Shown in pieces: positions 34,213 through 45,775 of a DNA stretch of 64,000 nt; within the stretch, counting starts at the first letter, position 1, and each line of letters opens with the position of its first letter. The position numbers and the translations under genes are program-made. The notes under the pieces were generated by a model, which saw nothing but the letters and a program-made list of their open reading frames with translations, did not search any database and was not told where the DNA came from. The DNA comes from Pseudolabrys sp. FHR47 (GTDB lineage Bacteria > Pseudomonadota > Alphaproteobacteria > Rhizobiales > Xanthobacteraceae), in the NCBI RefSeq assembly GCF_005153485.1, contig NZ_CP039740.1, forward strand, positions 1,181,001-1,245,000, read 5' to 3'.

Positions 34213-35370
34213 ATGGCACACGGCGCGAAGCGCAAGCATAAGCTTGCTGCGACAATCGCTTTTGTCGGCATCCTGTCGCTGATCGCCGGCTGTGGCGAGA
34301 AGAATACATACGTCGCGCCGCCGCCGCCCAAAGTGACTGTCGCCGCACCGACGAAGAAGCCCGTCACGCGTTATCTGGAATCGACCGGCAATGTCGCCGC
34401 GGTGAATTCGGCCGATCTCGTCGCGCGCGTTGCCGGGTTTGTCCAGGACATCAAGTACGAGGACGGCGCCGCGGTCAAAAAGGGTCAGGTGCTGTTCGTC
34501 ATCGAGCAGAAGCCCTACGAACTCAAGGTCCAGCAGGCCAAAGCGAGCGAGGACAATGCCAAGGCGGCATTGATCTCGGCGCAGGCTGCTTATCAACGGC
34601 AGGCCGATCTGGTTCCGAGCGGTTCGGCCTCGAAGGCCGCGCTCGACAGTGCTCTCGGCACCCGCGATGGCGCCCAGGCGGCGCTGGACCAGGCCGTCGC
34701 CGCGACCAAGCTTGCCGAGAATGACCTCGCCTATACGCAGATCAACGCGCCATTCGACGGCATCGTCACCGCGCGCAAGGTGTCGATCGGCGCTTTCGTG
34801 TCCGGCAACGGCACGCCGCTCGCCTCCATCGTCTCGAGCGATCCGATCTACGTGAACTTCACCATCGGCGAGCGCGAAACCATTCGCGTCCGCGCGATGA
34901 TCGCCGAACGCGGCCTCACGCCCGCCGAACTGAAGAAGGTGCCGGTCGAGGTTGCGCTGCAGACCGATACTGGTTTCCCGCACAAAGGCACGCTCGATTA
35001 TGCCGCCCCCAGCGTCGATCCATCGACCGGCACGCTCGCCGGCCGCGCCATTTTCGATAATCCGAAGCATGTCCTGCTGCCCGGCCTGTTCGTGCGCGTG
35101 CGCATCCCGCTTGGACCGCCGCAGGAAGAGCTGCTGGTGCCGGACACCGCGCTCGGTACCGACCAGAGCGGCCGCTATCTGCTCGTCGTCAATAAGGACG
35201 ACGTGGTTGAACAGCGCCGCGTCGAACTGGGGCCGCTCGACGGCACCTTGCAGGTCATCGACAAGGGCGTCGGTCCCGGCGATCGCGTGATCGTCAACGG
35301 CATGCTGCGCGCTGTGCCGGGCCAGAAGGTCGATCCGCAGACGGCATCAGCGCCGCCGAAGTCCTCGTAA
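34213..35370 (+). CDS. RND efflux periplasmic adaptor (membrane fusion lipoprotein)
   Basis: A 385-residue adaptor of the AcrA/MexA type. The lipobox is IAGC with Cys27. It continues with a barrel-sandwich/lipoyl part (VNSADLVARVAGFVQDIKYE), a coiled-coil hairpin (about 100-165, LKVQQAKASEDNAKAALISA), the second lipoyl half (TQINAPFDGIVTARKVSIGA) and a C-terminal barrel. It links the inner-membrane pump to an outer-membrane channel, which is not present nearby. The ATG at 34213 follows GAGGGGG. Paired with the RND gene 13 bases downstream; sits between pal and cpoB. Confidence 0.93.
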   Translation: MAHGAKRKHKLAATIAFVGILSLIAGCGEKNTYVAPPPPKVTVAAPTKKPVTRYLESTGNVAAVNSADLVARVAGFVQDIKYEDGAAVKKGQVLFVIEQKPYELKVQQAKASEDNAKAALISAQAAYQRQADLVPSGSASKAALDSALGTRDGAQAALDQAVAATKLAENDLAYTQINAPFDGIVTARKVSIGAFVSGNGTPLASIVSSDPIYVNFTIGERETIRVRAMIAERGLTPAELKKVPVEVALQTDTGFPHKGTLDYAAPSVDPSTGTLAGRAIFDNPKHVLLPGLFVRVRIPLGPPQEELLVPDTALGTDQSGRYLLVVNKDDVVEQRRVELGPLDGTLQVIDKGVGPGDRVIVNGMLRAVPGQKVDPQTASAPPKSS

Positions 35371-35383
35371 CGAGGGCAGGGCG

Positions 35384-38300
35384 ATGATCTCCAAATTCTT
35401 CATCGAGCGGCCGGTTCTCGCCAACGTCATCGCCATTTTGATGATCGTGATCGGCGCCGTCGCGTTGTTTCAGTTGCCGGTGGCGCAATATCCCGATGTC
35501 GTGCCGCCGACGGTGTCGGTGACGACGCGCTATCCCGGTGCCAGTGCGCGCACGGTCATCGACACCGTGGCGCTGCCGATCGAGCAGCAGGTCAACGGCG
35601 TGGAAGGCATGATCTACATGCAGTCCTACGCCGCCTCCGACGGCTCATATAACCTCACCGTCACCTTCAAGATCGGCACCGATCTCAATTTCGCGCAGGT
35701 GCTGGTACAGAACCGCGTGGCGAGCGCCGAAGCGCAATTGCCATCGGCGGTGCAGGCGCAAGGCGTCGTGGTGCAGAAGAAGTCGACCTCGATGTTGCAG
35801 ATCGCGACGCTGACGTCGAGCGATCCGAAGCATGACAGCCTGTTTTTGTCGAACTACGCCACTATCAGTCTCAAGGACGAACTATCGCGCGTACCGGGCG
35901 TCGGCAATGTGACCGTGTTCGGCGCCGGCAACTACGCCATGCGCATCTGGCTTGACCCGAACAAGATGAAGGCGAGGGGGCTCAACGTCAACGACGTAGT
36001 CGGCGCGTTGCAGTCGCAGAACAGCCAGGTGACGGCGGGCCAGATCGGCGCGCCGCCCGGTCCCGACACGGTGCCGTTCCAGTACACGCTCAATGTCTTC
36101 GGCCGCCTGACCGAGGTATCCGAATTCGCCAATGTCATCGTCAAGACCGGCCCGACCGGCGAGATCACGCGTGTGCGCGATATCGGCAGGGTCGAACTCG
36201 GCGCGCAGACCTATGGCGTCATCTTCAAGGTCGACAACAAGGCCTCCGCCGGTCTCGGCATTTCGCTGACGCCGGGCGCCAATGCGCTCACGGTGGCAAC
36301 CGACGTGAAGAAGCGGCTCGCCGAACTCGCCGGCAGTTTCCCGCAGGGCATGCAATACGACGTGCCGTTCGACGTCACGGTCTTCGTCAATGCCTCGATC
36401 CACGAGGTGTACAAGACGCTGATCGAGGCGGCGATCCTGGTGCTGATCGTCATTCTGATCTTCCTGCAGGACTGGCGCGCCATGCTGGTGCCGGCGACCA
36501 CGGTGCCGGTGACCATCATCGGCGCTTTCGCCGCGATGGCGGCGATGGGTTTCACGGTGAATTTCGCCACCCTGTTCGCCATCGTGCTGGCGATCGGCAT
36601 TGTGGTCGACGACGCCATCATCGTGGTCGAGGGCGCGGCGCATAACATCGATCACGGCATGAACGGCCACGATGCGGCCATCGAAGCAATGCGGCTGCTG
36701 CTCGGGCCGATCATCGGCATCACTTTGGTGCTATTGTCGGTGTTCCTGCCGGCGGCGTTCCTGCCCGGCCTGACCGGGCAGATGTACGCGCAATTCGCGC
36801 TGGTGATCGCCGCCACCGCGCTGATATCGGCGATCAACGCCGTGACCCTGAAGCCGACGCAATGCGCGCTGTGGCTCAGACCGACCGTGCCGCCGGAGCA
36901 GCGCAACATCTTCTATCGCGGCTTCAACAAGGTGTACGACAAGTGCGAGCGCGCCTATGCACGGCTGATGACGCGGCTTGTCGCCCATGCCGGCAAGGTG
37001 ACGGTGTTCGCCCTTATTGCCATCGGCGTCACGATGTACGGCTTCTCGCGCATCCCGACCGGATTCATCCCGGTCGAGGATCAGGGCTATATGCTGGCGA
37101 CCGTGCAGTTGCCGGACGGCGCCTCGTTGCCGCGCACACAGGCGGTGATGGACAAGCTCGATGCCATCGCGCGCAAAAATCCCGGCGTCGACAAGGTCGT
37201 GACCATCGCCGGCATTTCCGCGCTCGACAATAATTCGGCGCTGTCGTCGGCCGGGGTCGCCTACATCATCCTCAAGGACTGGGACGTGCGTGGCAAGGCG
37301 CTGAGCCTGCTGCCGATGTATCAGTCGCTGTCGCGCGAACTCGGCGCCATTGAGGAGGCCAGTGTCCGCGTCCTGCCGCCGCCGCCGATCCAGGGTATCG
37401 GCAATGCCGCCGGCACGACGGCGCAGGTCGAACTGCGCGACAACTCCACCGACTATGTCAAATTGCAGAGCATCGTCGACACCCTGATGGGCAACGCCGC
37501 CTCGCAGTCGAACATCCAGGCGGTCATCTCGTCGTTCCGCGCCAGCGTTCCGCAATATCTGGTCGACGTCGATCGTGTGAAGGCCCAGGCCGTCGGCGTT
37601 TCCGTCGACCAGTTGTTCTCGGCGCTCGGCGGTTATCTTGGCTCGGCCTATGTCAACCAGTTCACCCAGTTCGGCCGTACCTTCCAGGTCGTAGCCCAGG
37701 CGGATTCCCAGTTCCGGCTGCGCACGCAGGATCTCGACAATATTTCCGTACGCAACAACCAGGGCAGCATGATCCCGCTGTCGACGCTGATCGACATCAA
37801 GCCGGTGAGCGGGCCGTCGCTGGTGAGCCTGTACAATCTCTATCCGTCGGCGACCGTGATCACGCTTCCGGCGCGCGGCCATTCGTCGGGCGAGACCATG
37901 ACTCTGATGGAGCAGGTCGCCAAGCAATCCTTCCCGCCGAACACGGTGATGGAATGGACCGGCCTGTCGTATCAGGAAAAGCTCGTCGGCAATCAGATGT
38001 ACTTCGTCTTCGCCATGGCGCTGCTGCTGGTCTATCTGGTGCTCGCGGGGCAGTACGAGAGCTGGTACCAGCCGGCGGCGGTCATTCTCGCGGTACCGAT
38101 TTCGCTGATCGGCCCGGTGGGCACGCTGCTCGCGCTCGGCATCGAAAACAATCTCTATACCCAGATCGGCATCGTGCTCCTGATCGCGCTTTCGGCGAAG
38201 AACGCGATCCTCATTGTCGAGTTCGGCCGAGAGCTGCGCGAGGGCGGCAAGGGCCTGCTCGAGTCCGCCGTCGAGGCGGCGCGGGCGCGGTTCCGACCGA

Positions 38301-38530
38301 TCCTGATGACGTCCTTCGCCTTCATCCTCGGCGTGCTGCCGCTGGTGCTGGCGACCGGCGCCGGCGCCAATGCGCGAGCCTCGATCGGCATCACCGTGTT
38401 CACCGGCATGCTGGCCTCGACCTGCCTGGCTGTGCTGTTCGTGCCGTCGTTCTTCGTCGTCATCCGCGCCTTCGAGGAGTGGATGAAGGCGCGCGGCAAA
38501 AACGCGCCGAAACCGGTGCCGGCAGAGTAA
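35384..38530 (+). CDS. RND multidrug efflux transporter (HAE1/AcrB type)
   Basis: A 1048-residue inner-membrane pump, normal for the HAE1 family. It opens MISKFFIERPVLANVIAILM, has the TM4 proton-relay pair in GIVVDDAIIVVEG and the TM10 lysine in ALSAKNAILIVEF, plus two large periplasmic loops. The two homologous halves are complete. It forms a tripartite pump with the adaptor upstream; substrates are unknown but hydrophobic drugs, bile-like compounds or solvents are typical. No local TetR gene controls it. Confidence 0.95.
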   Translation: MISKFFIERPVLANVIAILMIVIGAVALFQLPVAQYPDVVPPTVSVTTRYPGASARTVIDTVALPIEQQVNGVEGMIYMQSYAASDGSYNLTVTFKIGTDLNFAQVLVQNRVASAEAQLPSAVQAQGVVVQKKSTSMLQIATLTSSDPKHDSLFLSNYATISLKDELSRVPGVGNVTVFGAGNYAMRIWLDPNKMKARGLNVNDVVGALQSQNSQVTAGQIGAPPGPDTVPFQYTLNVFGRLTEVSEFANVIVKTGPTGEITRVRDIGRVELGAQTYGVIFKVDNKASAGLGISLTPGANALTVATDVKKRLAELAGSFPQGMQYDVPFDVTVFVNASIHEVYKTLIEAAILVLIVILIFLQDWRAMLVPATTVPVTIIGAFAAMAAMGFTVNFATLFAIVLAIGIVVDDAIIVVEGAAHNIDHGMNGHDAAIEAMRLLLGPIIGITLVLLSVFLPAAFLPGLTGQMYAQFALVIAATALISAINAVTLKPTQCALWLRPTVPPEQRNIFYRGFNKVYDKCERAYARLMTRLVAHAGKVTVFALIAIGVTMYGFSRIPTGFIPVEDQGYMLATVQLPDGASLPRTQAVMDKLDAIARKNPGVDKVVTIAGISALDNNSALSSAGVAYIILKDWDVRGKALSLLPMYQSLSRELGAIEEASVRVLPPPPIQGIGNAAGTTAQVELRDNSTDYVKLQSIVDTLMGNAASQSNIQAVISSFRASVPQYLVDVDRVKAQAVGVSVDQLFSALGGYLGSAYVNQFTQFGRTFQVVAQADSQFRLRTQDLDNISVRNNQGSMIPLSTLIDIKPVSGPSLVSLYNLYPSATVITLPARGHSSGETMTLMEQVAKQSFPPNTVMEWTGLSYQEKLVGNQMYFVFAMALLLVYLVLAGQYESWYQPAAVILAVPISLIGPVGTLLALGIENNLYTQIGIVLLIALSAKNAILIVEFGRELREGGKGLLESAVEAARARFRPILMTSFAFILGVLPLVLATGAGANARASIGITVFTGMLASTCLAVLFVPSFFVVIRAFEEWMKARGKNAPKPVPAE

Positions 38531-38672
38531 TCCCTGCAACAGCCGTGGGCGGGCCACAATCTGGTCGCACTCGATTGGCTATGGTAGGGGAACGCCCCGC
38601 TCCCCGGTAAGGGGAGCCCGAGGGCCCGCGTTCAAGGGCCAGTGACCGGCCGTCTGGCCGACGAATGAGCCG

Positions 38673-39893
38673 ATGAAAAACAACCCAAAAACTCCCCATG
38701 CCCCGCTGACGGCGGGCACCTTGTTTCGTTTTATGCTGGCTGCCGTGGTGGTCGCAGTCGTCCTGTTCACTGCGTTCTATTCGGCGCACGCGCAGGACCG
38801 CGGCGGTAACTTCCTCGACAACCTGTTCAGCCGCGGCGAGGGCGGCCAGCAGCGCCAGCAACAGCCGCAGGCCATGTCAGGCGGCGATGGCGATCCCAAC
38901 GATTTGGCGGTGCGTATCGATCGCATCGAGAATGCTCTGCGGCAGCTCACCGGCACCATCGAGCAGTTGCAGTATCGCAACCAGCAGCTCGAGCAGCAGG
39001 TGCGCGCCCTGCAGGGCGGTGTCGCGCCGCCGGCTCAAGCGCCGGCCGTTGTCCCGAACAACCAGAATCCGCAGGTGCCGCCGGGCCAGTTGCCGGTTGT
39101 GCGTCCCGGCGTGCCCGGCGCGTTGCAGCCGTCGCAACCTGCCCAGCAACAGCCCGGCCGCCGCTCGGATGTGTTCGATCCATCGCAGAACCCGCAGGCC
39201 CCCGGCGCGCCGCGCCCGCTCGGCTCCGCTGCCTCGGCCGCGCCCGCGCCGATCGTCGCGGCCGAACCGGGTGCCGATGCACCGGTCGGAGCGCCGAACG
39301 GCCGCGCGGCGGGCCAGCCGCTCGATCTGTCGACTTTGTCCGGCAATCCTGCGCCGTCGCCGTCGCCGGTGGTCGATGCCGGTCAAACGGCAGGCGCTGC
39401 CCCCGGCCAAGTCGCCAGCGCCAATCCGGCCCTCGGCGTGCCCGCTGCTGCGCCATCGTCCAATCCGCCGCGCGATGTTTCCGGGCGCCTCGCGACTTTG
39501 CCGCCCTCGGCCAAGCCGCAGGACGAATACGACCTCGCTTACGGCTATCTGCTCCACAAGGACTACGCGCTGGCCGAACAGGCCTTCCGCGATTTCCTGA
39601 AAAAGTATCCGAACGAAGCTCTCGTGGCGGACGCCTATTACTGGCTCGGCGAAAGCCAGTATCAGCGCCAGCAGTTTCGCGACGCGGCACAGAGCTTTCT
39701 CGCCGTCTCGACCAAGCACGAGAAGTCGGCGCGCGCGCCGAACGCGCTGCTGCGGCTCGGCCAGTCGCTGGCCGCGCTCAAGCAGAAGGACGCGGCCTGT
39801 GCCACGCTCTCCGAGGTCGGCCGCAAATATCCCAAGGCCCCGGCCAATGTGAAGAAGTCGGTCGAGCAGGAAATCACGCGCGTGAAGTGCTAG
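38673..39893 (+). CDS. cpoB: Tol-Pal associated TPR protein CpoB (YbgF)
   Basis: A 406-residue periplasmic protein. A signal/anchor segment (about 16-45, FMLAAVVVAVVLFTAFYSAHA) is followed by a coiled coil (DDLAVRIDRIENALRQ-like, about 72-112, used for trimerisation), a long Pro/Ala/Gln-rich linker (about 115-275) and C-terminal TPRs (EYDLAYGYLLHKDYALAEQA, VADAYYWLGESQYQRQQF, APNALLRLGQSLAALKQKDA). CpoB coordinates Tol-Pal with cell-wall synthesis at division. Usually it directly follows pal; here the RND pair separates them. The linker is longer than in E. coli (about 260 residues total there). Confidence 0.93.
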   Translation: MKNNPKTPHAPLTAGTLFRFMLAAVVVAVVLFTAFYSAHAQDRGGNFLDNLFSRGEGGQQRQQQPQAMSGGDGDPNDLAVRIDRIENALRQLTGTIEQLQYRNQQLEQQVRALQGGVAPPAQAPAVVPNNQNPQVPPGQLPVVRPGVPGALQPSQPAQQQPGRRSDVFDPSQNPQAPGAPRPLGSAASAAPAPIVAAEPGADAPVGAPNGRAAGQPLDLSTLSGNPAPSPSPVVDAGQTAGAAPGQVASANPALGVPAAAPSSNPPRDVSGRLATLPPSAKPQDEYDLAYGYLLHKDYALAEQAFRDFLKKYPNEALVADAYYWLGESQYQRQQFRDAAQSFLAVSTKHEKSARAPNALLRLGQSLAALKQKDAACATLSEVGRKYPKAPANVKKSVEQEITRVKC

Positions 39894-39927
39894 ACTTTCT
39901 CGATACCTTTGAGGTTCGAGAGCGGTC

Positions 39928-41019
39928 ATGCCGCGCGATAACGTCACGGCAATCTCACAATCGGAAGCAAAGGCGCTGTTCGCCGATCTCAAAGCGGCGA
40001 AGGCGCTGGTGCTTGCCGTGTCGGGCGGTCCGGATTCGACGGCACTGATGGTGCTCGCCGCGCGCTGGCGCAAGGCGTTGAAGCGTGGGCCCGACCTGAT
40101 CGCGGTCACCGTCGATCACGGTCTGCGCGCTGAATCGAAACGCGAAGCGCGCGACGTCGCCCGGCTTGCCAGAGAACTCGGCCTTGCGCATCGCACCTTG
40201 CGCTGGCGCGGCGACAAACCGGCCAAGGGCATCCCGCGTGCTGCGCGCGAGGCCCGCTATCGCCTGCTGGCGCAGGCGGCGCGCAAAGCCGGTGCTTCCC
40301 ACATCCTCACCGCCCATACGCTCGACGATCAGGCCGAGACGGTGGTGATGCGGCTTTCGCGCGGCAGCGGCATCACCGGGCTGGCAGCAATGCAGCGAAC
40401 GTCCGGTGTGCCCGGCCACGATACCGTGCTGCTCGTCCGCCCCTTCCTCGACACCGCGAAGCTGCGGCTGATCGCCACGCTCACAAAGTCGAACATCGCC
40501 TTCGCTGACGACCCGACCAACCGCGACGCCGCGTTCACGCGCGCGCGGCTGCGTGGGTTGATGCCGCAGCTGGCGAGCGAGGGTCTCGACGCCGCGCGGC
40601 TGGCGCTACTGGCGCGCCGGGCCGGCCGCGCCGACGCGGCTCTGGAGCAGATCGTCGACATCGTCTGGCGCGGCCTTGCGGCTCGCGGGTCGGGGCCATC
40701 CCTGTGCTTCGAGGCTGCGGCGCTGGCGCGCACGCCGGACGAGATCCGGGTCCGCCTGATGCAGCGTGCAATCGGTGCCGTAGGTACCGAGGGACCGGTC
40801 GAACTCGGCAAACTAGAGGCTCTGACGGAGGCCCTCACGGTGGCTCTGGCGGCCGGTATCCCGTGGCGCAGAACCCTGGCTGGCGCCTTGGTGACGCTGC
40901 AAAAAGGTCGTCTCACCGTCGAAACAGCTCCGCCACGCCGCTCCGGGGTTGGCCGGGGCGTGCGAAATGCCTTAACCAAGGCGGCCGGCAAGCGGGCCAA
41001 GCCTGCGAAATCGCGCTAG
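39928..41019 (+). CDS. tilS: tRNA(Ile)-lysidine synthase TilS
   Basis: A 363-residue TilS, which modifies the wobble cytidine of tRNA-Ile(CAU) to lysidine. The ATP PP-loop is VLAVSGGPDSTALMVLAARW (about 28-47), followed by VTVDHGLRAESKREARDVAR and ILTAHTLDDQAETVVMRL, both diagnostic. It is 34 bases after cpoB and 139 bases before ftsH, the conserved cpoB-tilS-ftsH order. It lacks an extended C-terminal domain, as in many alphaproteobacteria. Confidence 0.95.
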   Translation: MPRDNVTAISQSEAKALFADLKAAKALVLAVSGGPDSTALMVLAARWRKALKRGPDLIAVTVDHGLRAESKREARDVARLARELGLAHRTLRWRGDKPAKGIPRAAREARYRLLAQAARKAGASHILTAHTLDDQAETVVMRLSRGSGITGLAAMQRTSGVPGHDTVLLVRPFLDTAKLRLIATLTKSNIAFADDPTNRDAAFTRARLRGLMPQLASEGLDAARLALLARRAGRADAALEQIVDIVWRGLAARGSGPSLCFEAAALARTPDEIRVRLMQRAIGAVGTEGPVELGKLEALTEALTVALAAGIPWRRTLAGALVTLQKGRLTVETAPPRRSGVGRGVRNALTKAAGKRAKPAKSR

Positions 41020-41158
41020 AATATGTGAGAATCGAGCCCTTTCCTTGCGGGGACGGGGTGCCTACATTGGCTAAGACGCGTGTGGGGCGAGCCCGTCCGT
41101 GTCTCGTAACAGAACAGGCCGCGGCGCTGTCCCTTCTGCGCGCGGGTAGGAACGTCCG

Positions 41159-43084
<1,926 letters not shown>

Positions 43085-43108
43085 CGTCTCACGCCGACAA
43101 ACGATCTC

Positions 43109-43140
43109 AACGCCCGCCGCAAGGCGGGCGTTTTGCTTTT
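43109..43140 (+). terminator. Intrinsic terminator after ftsH
   Basis: Perfect AACGCCCGCC-GCAA-GGCGGGCGTT stem followed by TTGCTTTT. Confidence 0.9.
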
Positions 43141-43230
43141 GTGGACAGTCACACTTCATTCATCGAACCGATACTGCTCTGACAATCGGGCCTGATGAGG
43201 ATCGCCTCGCGTCATACACAGGAGGCGACA

Positions 43231-44604
43231 ATGAAACTTGTTCAGACTGCGATGGCGAGCTTGCTCGCCACGACGACGGCCCTTTCGGGCGCGCTCGCCG
43301 ATCAGGCCTTCACCGGCAAGCTCGTCGGCCACGCGATCGTGCCGGCTCTCACCTTCGTCAATCCGCCGGCCGATGCGCCGGCCGACATGGCCATCTCGGG
43401 CAAGTTCACCAACAACGACCGCAAGCGTATCGACACCGTCGGCACGGTGATGGGCACCTCGTTCATCTCGGCGCCCGGCGCCGCGCGCGAAACCGGCATC
43501 AAGCTGCCGTTCAAGGGCCAGCCGGTGCAGGGCTTCTCCGGCATCAAGGCGGCCGGTGACGGCACCTTCTGGGTGCTGCAGGACAACGGCTACGGCAGCA
43601 AGGTCAACTCGCCGGACGCCATGCTGATGCTGCACCGGATCAAGCCCGATTTCGTCACCGGCAAGGTCGAATTCGTCCGCACGGTGTTCATCAACGACCA
43701 GGACAAGAAGCTGCCGTTCCAAATCGCGCTCGAGGGCAGCGAGAAGCGCTACCTCACCGGCGCCGATCTCGACGTCGAGAGCTTCCAGATCATCGGCGAC
43801 CAGATCTGGATCGGCGACGAATTCGGTCCCTATCTCATCCGCATCGACCAGAGCGGCAAGGTCAACGTCTTCTTCGAAACCATGATCGACGGCAAGGTGG
43901 CGCGTTCGCCCGACCACTACGCCGTGTCCACGCCGGCGGTGCCGGGCGGGGCGGTGGTGTTCAACGTGCGTCGCTCGCGTGGCTATGAAGGCATGGCGGC
44001 GTCAAAGGACGGTCGCTTCCTCTATCCGCTGCTCGAAGGGCCGCTGTGGAACGAGGCCGCCAAGTCGTTCGAAACGGACGAAGGCCGCGAATATCTGCGC
44101 ATCCTCGAATTCGATGTGACCGCGCAGAAGTGGACCGGCCGCTTCTGGAAGTACAAGCTCGAAGCCAACGGTAACAATATCGGCGACTTCAACATGGTCG
44201 ATGCCACCACCGGGCTCATCGTGGAGCGCGACAATGGCGAAGGCGAACAGCCGCAGGCTTGCAGCGGCGCGGCCAAGCCCAATTGCTTCAATGTGCCGGC
44301 CAAGCTCAAGCGCGTCTACAAGATCGAAATGACCGACGCCAACACCGGGGGCTTTGCCCGCAAGATCGGCCATATCGATCTGCTGGCGATCAAGGATCCG
44401 GACAACAAGGCGAAGCAGGGTTCGAAGGAAGGCATTTTCACCTTCCCCTTCGTCACCATCGAGGACGTGGACGTGGTCGACGCCACCCACATCGTCGTCG
44501 GCAACGACAACAACCTGCCGTACTCGTCGGGCCGTACGCTCGGTAAGCAGGATGACAATGAGCTGATCCTGATCGAGGCCGCCGACTTCCTGAGGGCCAA
44601 ATAG
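43231..44604 (+). CDS. Secreted phytase-like / esterase-like beta-propeller protein
   Basis: A 457-residue exported protein. A signal peptide covers residues 1-24 (MKLVQTAMASLLATTTALSG, cleavage near LA-DQ). The mature part matches the 'esterase-like activity of phytase' domain type: FSGIKAAGDGTFWVLQDNGYG, LDVESFQIIGDQIWIGDEFGP, RSRGYEGMAASKDGRFLYPL, GDFNMVDATTGLIVERDNGEG and VVGNDNNLPYSSGR. Many alphaproteobacteria have it as a periplasmic protein of unproven activity, possibly a phosphoesterase. ATG at 43231 follows AGGAGG. Single-gene unit with terminators on both sides. Confidence 0.84.
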   Translation: MKLVQTAMASLLATTTALSGALADQAFTGKLVGHAIVPALTFVNPPADAPADMAISGKFTNNDRKRIDTVGTVMGTSFISAPGAARETGIKLPFKGQPVQGFSGIKAAGDGTFWVLQDNGYGSKVNSPDAMLMLHRIKPDFVTGKVEFVRTVFINDQDKKLPFQIALEGSEKRYLTGADLDVESFQIIGDQIWIGDEFGPYLIRIDQSGKVNVFFETMIDGKVARSPDHYAVSTPAVPGGAVVFNVRRSRGYEGMAASKDGRFLYPLLEGPLWNEAAKSFETDEGREYLRILEFDVTAQKWTGRFWKYKLEANGNNIGDFNMVDATTGLIVERDNGEGEQPQACSGAAKPNCFNVPAKLKRVYKIEMTDANTGGFARKIGHIDLLAIKDPDNKAKQGSKEGIFTFPFVTIEDVDVVDATHIVVGNDNNLPYSSGRTLGKQDDNELILIEAADFLRAK

Positions 44605-44638
44605 GCCGCAGAGCTGCAACGGCACTTGCACCAAGCGG

Positions 44639-44668
44639 ACGCCCGCCGCATGGCGGGCGTTCTTCTTT
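44639..44668 (+). terminator. Intrinsic terminator after the phytase-like gene
   Basis: Perfect ACGCCCGCC-GCAT-GGCGGGCGT stem followed by TCTTCTTT; almost the same hairpin sequence as the ftsH terminator. Confidence 0.87.
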
Positions 44669-44710
44669 GGGGCTTTTCCTCGCGGTTGGGTTGCGATAGC
44701 AGGGGCCACA

Positions 44711-45439
44711 ATGACCCCGCCCGATAATCCTTCCAGACAGCCTCAGTCCGACCGGCACTGGACCCTTGCCGCCTTTCGGCACGGCGCGGCCGACGTGCTG
44801 CCCTTCGTGCCGGGACTGGCCGCCTTTTCCATGGCCTACGGCACCCTGGCGGCGCGCAAGGGCATGACCCTGGTCGAGACGCTGCTGATGAGCGCCACGG
44901 TCTTCAGCGGTGTCGTACAGATGGTCGTGCTCGACGGTTGGCCGGAGGTGCTGACGGCCGGCGCCATCATCGGCATCCTCGCGCTCACCGCGCTCATCAA
45001 TGCCCGTTATCTGATGATCGGGGCCACGCTGCGGCCGCTGCTCGGCGGGCAGCCCGCGCACAAGGTTTATCCCACGCTGTATTTCCTCGTCGAGCCGTCC
45101 TGGCTGATGACTCTGCGCTATCATTCCAATGGCGGGCGCGATCCGGCTTACCTGCTCGGCGGCGGCATCACGATGTATGTCGTCTGGGTGACGACGGCGA
45201 TCCCGGGCTACATCGCCGGCGCGGCGGTCGGCAATCCGCAGCAATTTGGCATCGATCTGATGGTGCCGGCGTTCTTCGTCGCCATGATGGTGCCGCTGTG
45301 GCGCGGCGTGCGGCGCTCTTGGGGGCTGATCGTCGGTGCTCTGGCCGCGATGCTGACGGAATATCTGCTCGGCGGCTTCTGGTATCTCATCGTCGGCGCC
45401 ATGGCTGGCTGTATTGCCGGGGCCCTCAACGATGATTGA
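44711..45439 (+). CDS. azlC: AzlC-family branched-chain amino acid exporter, large subunit
   Basis: A 242-residue membrane protein with about seven hydrophobic segments. AzlC marks are HGAADVLPFVPGLAAFSMAYG, LLMSATVFSGVVQMVVLDGW, ALTALINARYLMIGATLRPL and LIVGAMAGCIAGALNDD. With AzlD it forms a two-component exporter (BrnFE/YgaZH type) for branched-chain amino acids or related compounds. It overlaps azlD by eight bases, so the two are translationally coupled. Confidence 0.9.
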   Translation: MTPPDNPSRQPQSDRHWTLAAFRHGAADVLPFVPGLAAFSMAYGTLAARKGMTLVETLLMSATVFSGVVQMVVLDGWPEVLTAGAIIGILALTALINARYLMIGATLRPLLGGQPAHKVYPTLYFLVEPSWLMTLRYHSNGGRDPAYLLGGGITMYVVWVTTAIPGYIAGAAVGNPQQFGIDLMVPAFFVAMMVPLWRGVRRSWGLIVGALAAMLTEYLLGGFWYLIVGAMAGCIAGALNDD

Positions 45440-45743
45440 GAAGCACGGTTTCAGCTTCCTGGTCGTCATCGCGCTGATGACGATCGTCGTCTATCTGACG
45501 CGCATTACCGGCTATTGGCTGATCGGGCGCTTCGTCATCGGGCCGCGGCTGCGCCGCATGCTCGATGCGCTGCCGGGAGCGATCATCGCCGCGACGGTGG
45601 CGCCGACTTTGGTGCAGGGTGGGCCGCGCGCGATCCTGGCCCTGACGGCAACCCTGATCGTGATGATCGTGGTCCGCAAGGACTTCGCCGCCGTCGTCGC
45701 GGGTGCGGCCGTGGCGGCGGCGGCCTTCGCCTACGGGCTTTAG
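45432..45743 (+). CDS. azlD: AzlD-family branched-chain amino acid exporter, small subunit
   Basis: A 103-residue membrane protein with four hydrophobic segments and the AzlD motifs TIVVYLTRITGYWLIGR, MLDALPGAIIAATVAPTLVQ and GPRAILALTATLIVMI. It starts at the ATG at 45432 inside the azlC stop region. Pairing with azlC is required for export in known systems. Confidence 0.88.
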   Translation: MIEKHGFSFLVVIALMTIVVYLTRITGYWLIGRFVIGPRLRRMLDALPGAIIAATVAPTLVQGGPRAILALTATLIVMIVVRKDFAAVVAGAAVAAAAFAYGL

Positions 45744-45775
45744 ACACGTCTTGCGCGCGGCATTAAACTGCCGCC

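Noticed and set aside
36731-38557. 608-codon reverse frame opposite the RND pump
   Set aside because: Arg/His-rich antisense shadow of a complete transporter gene.
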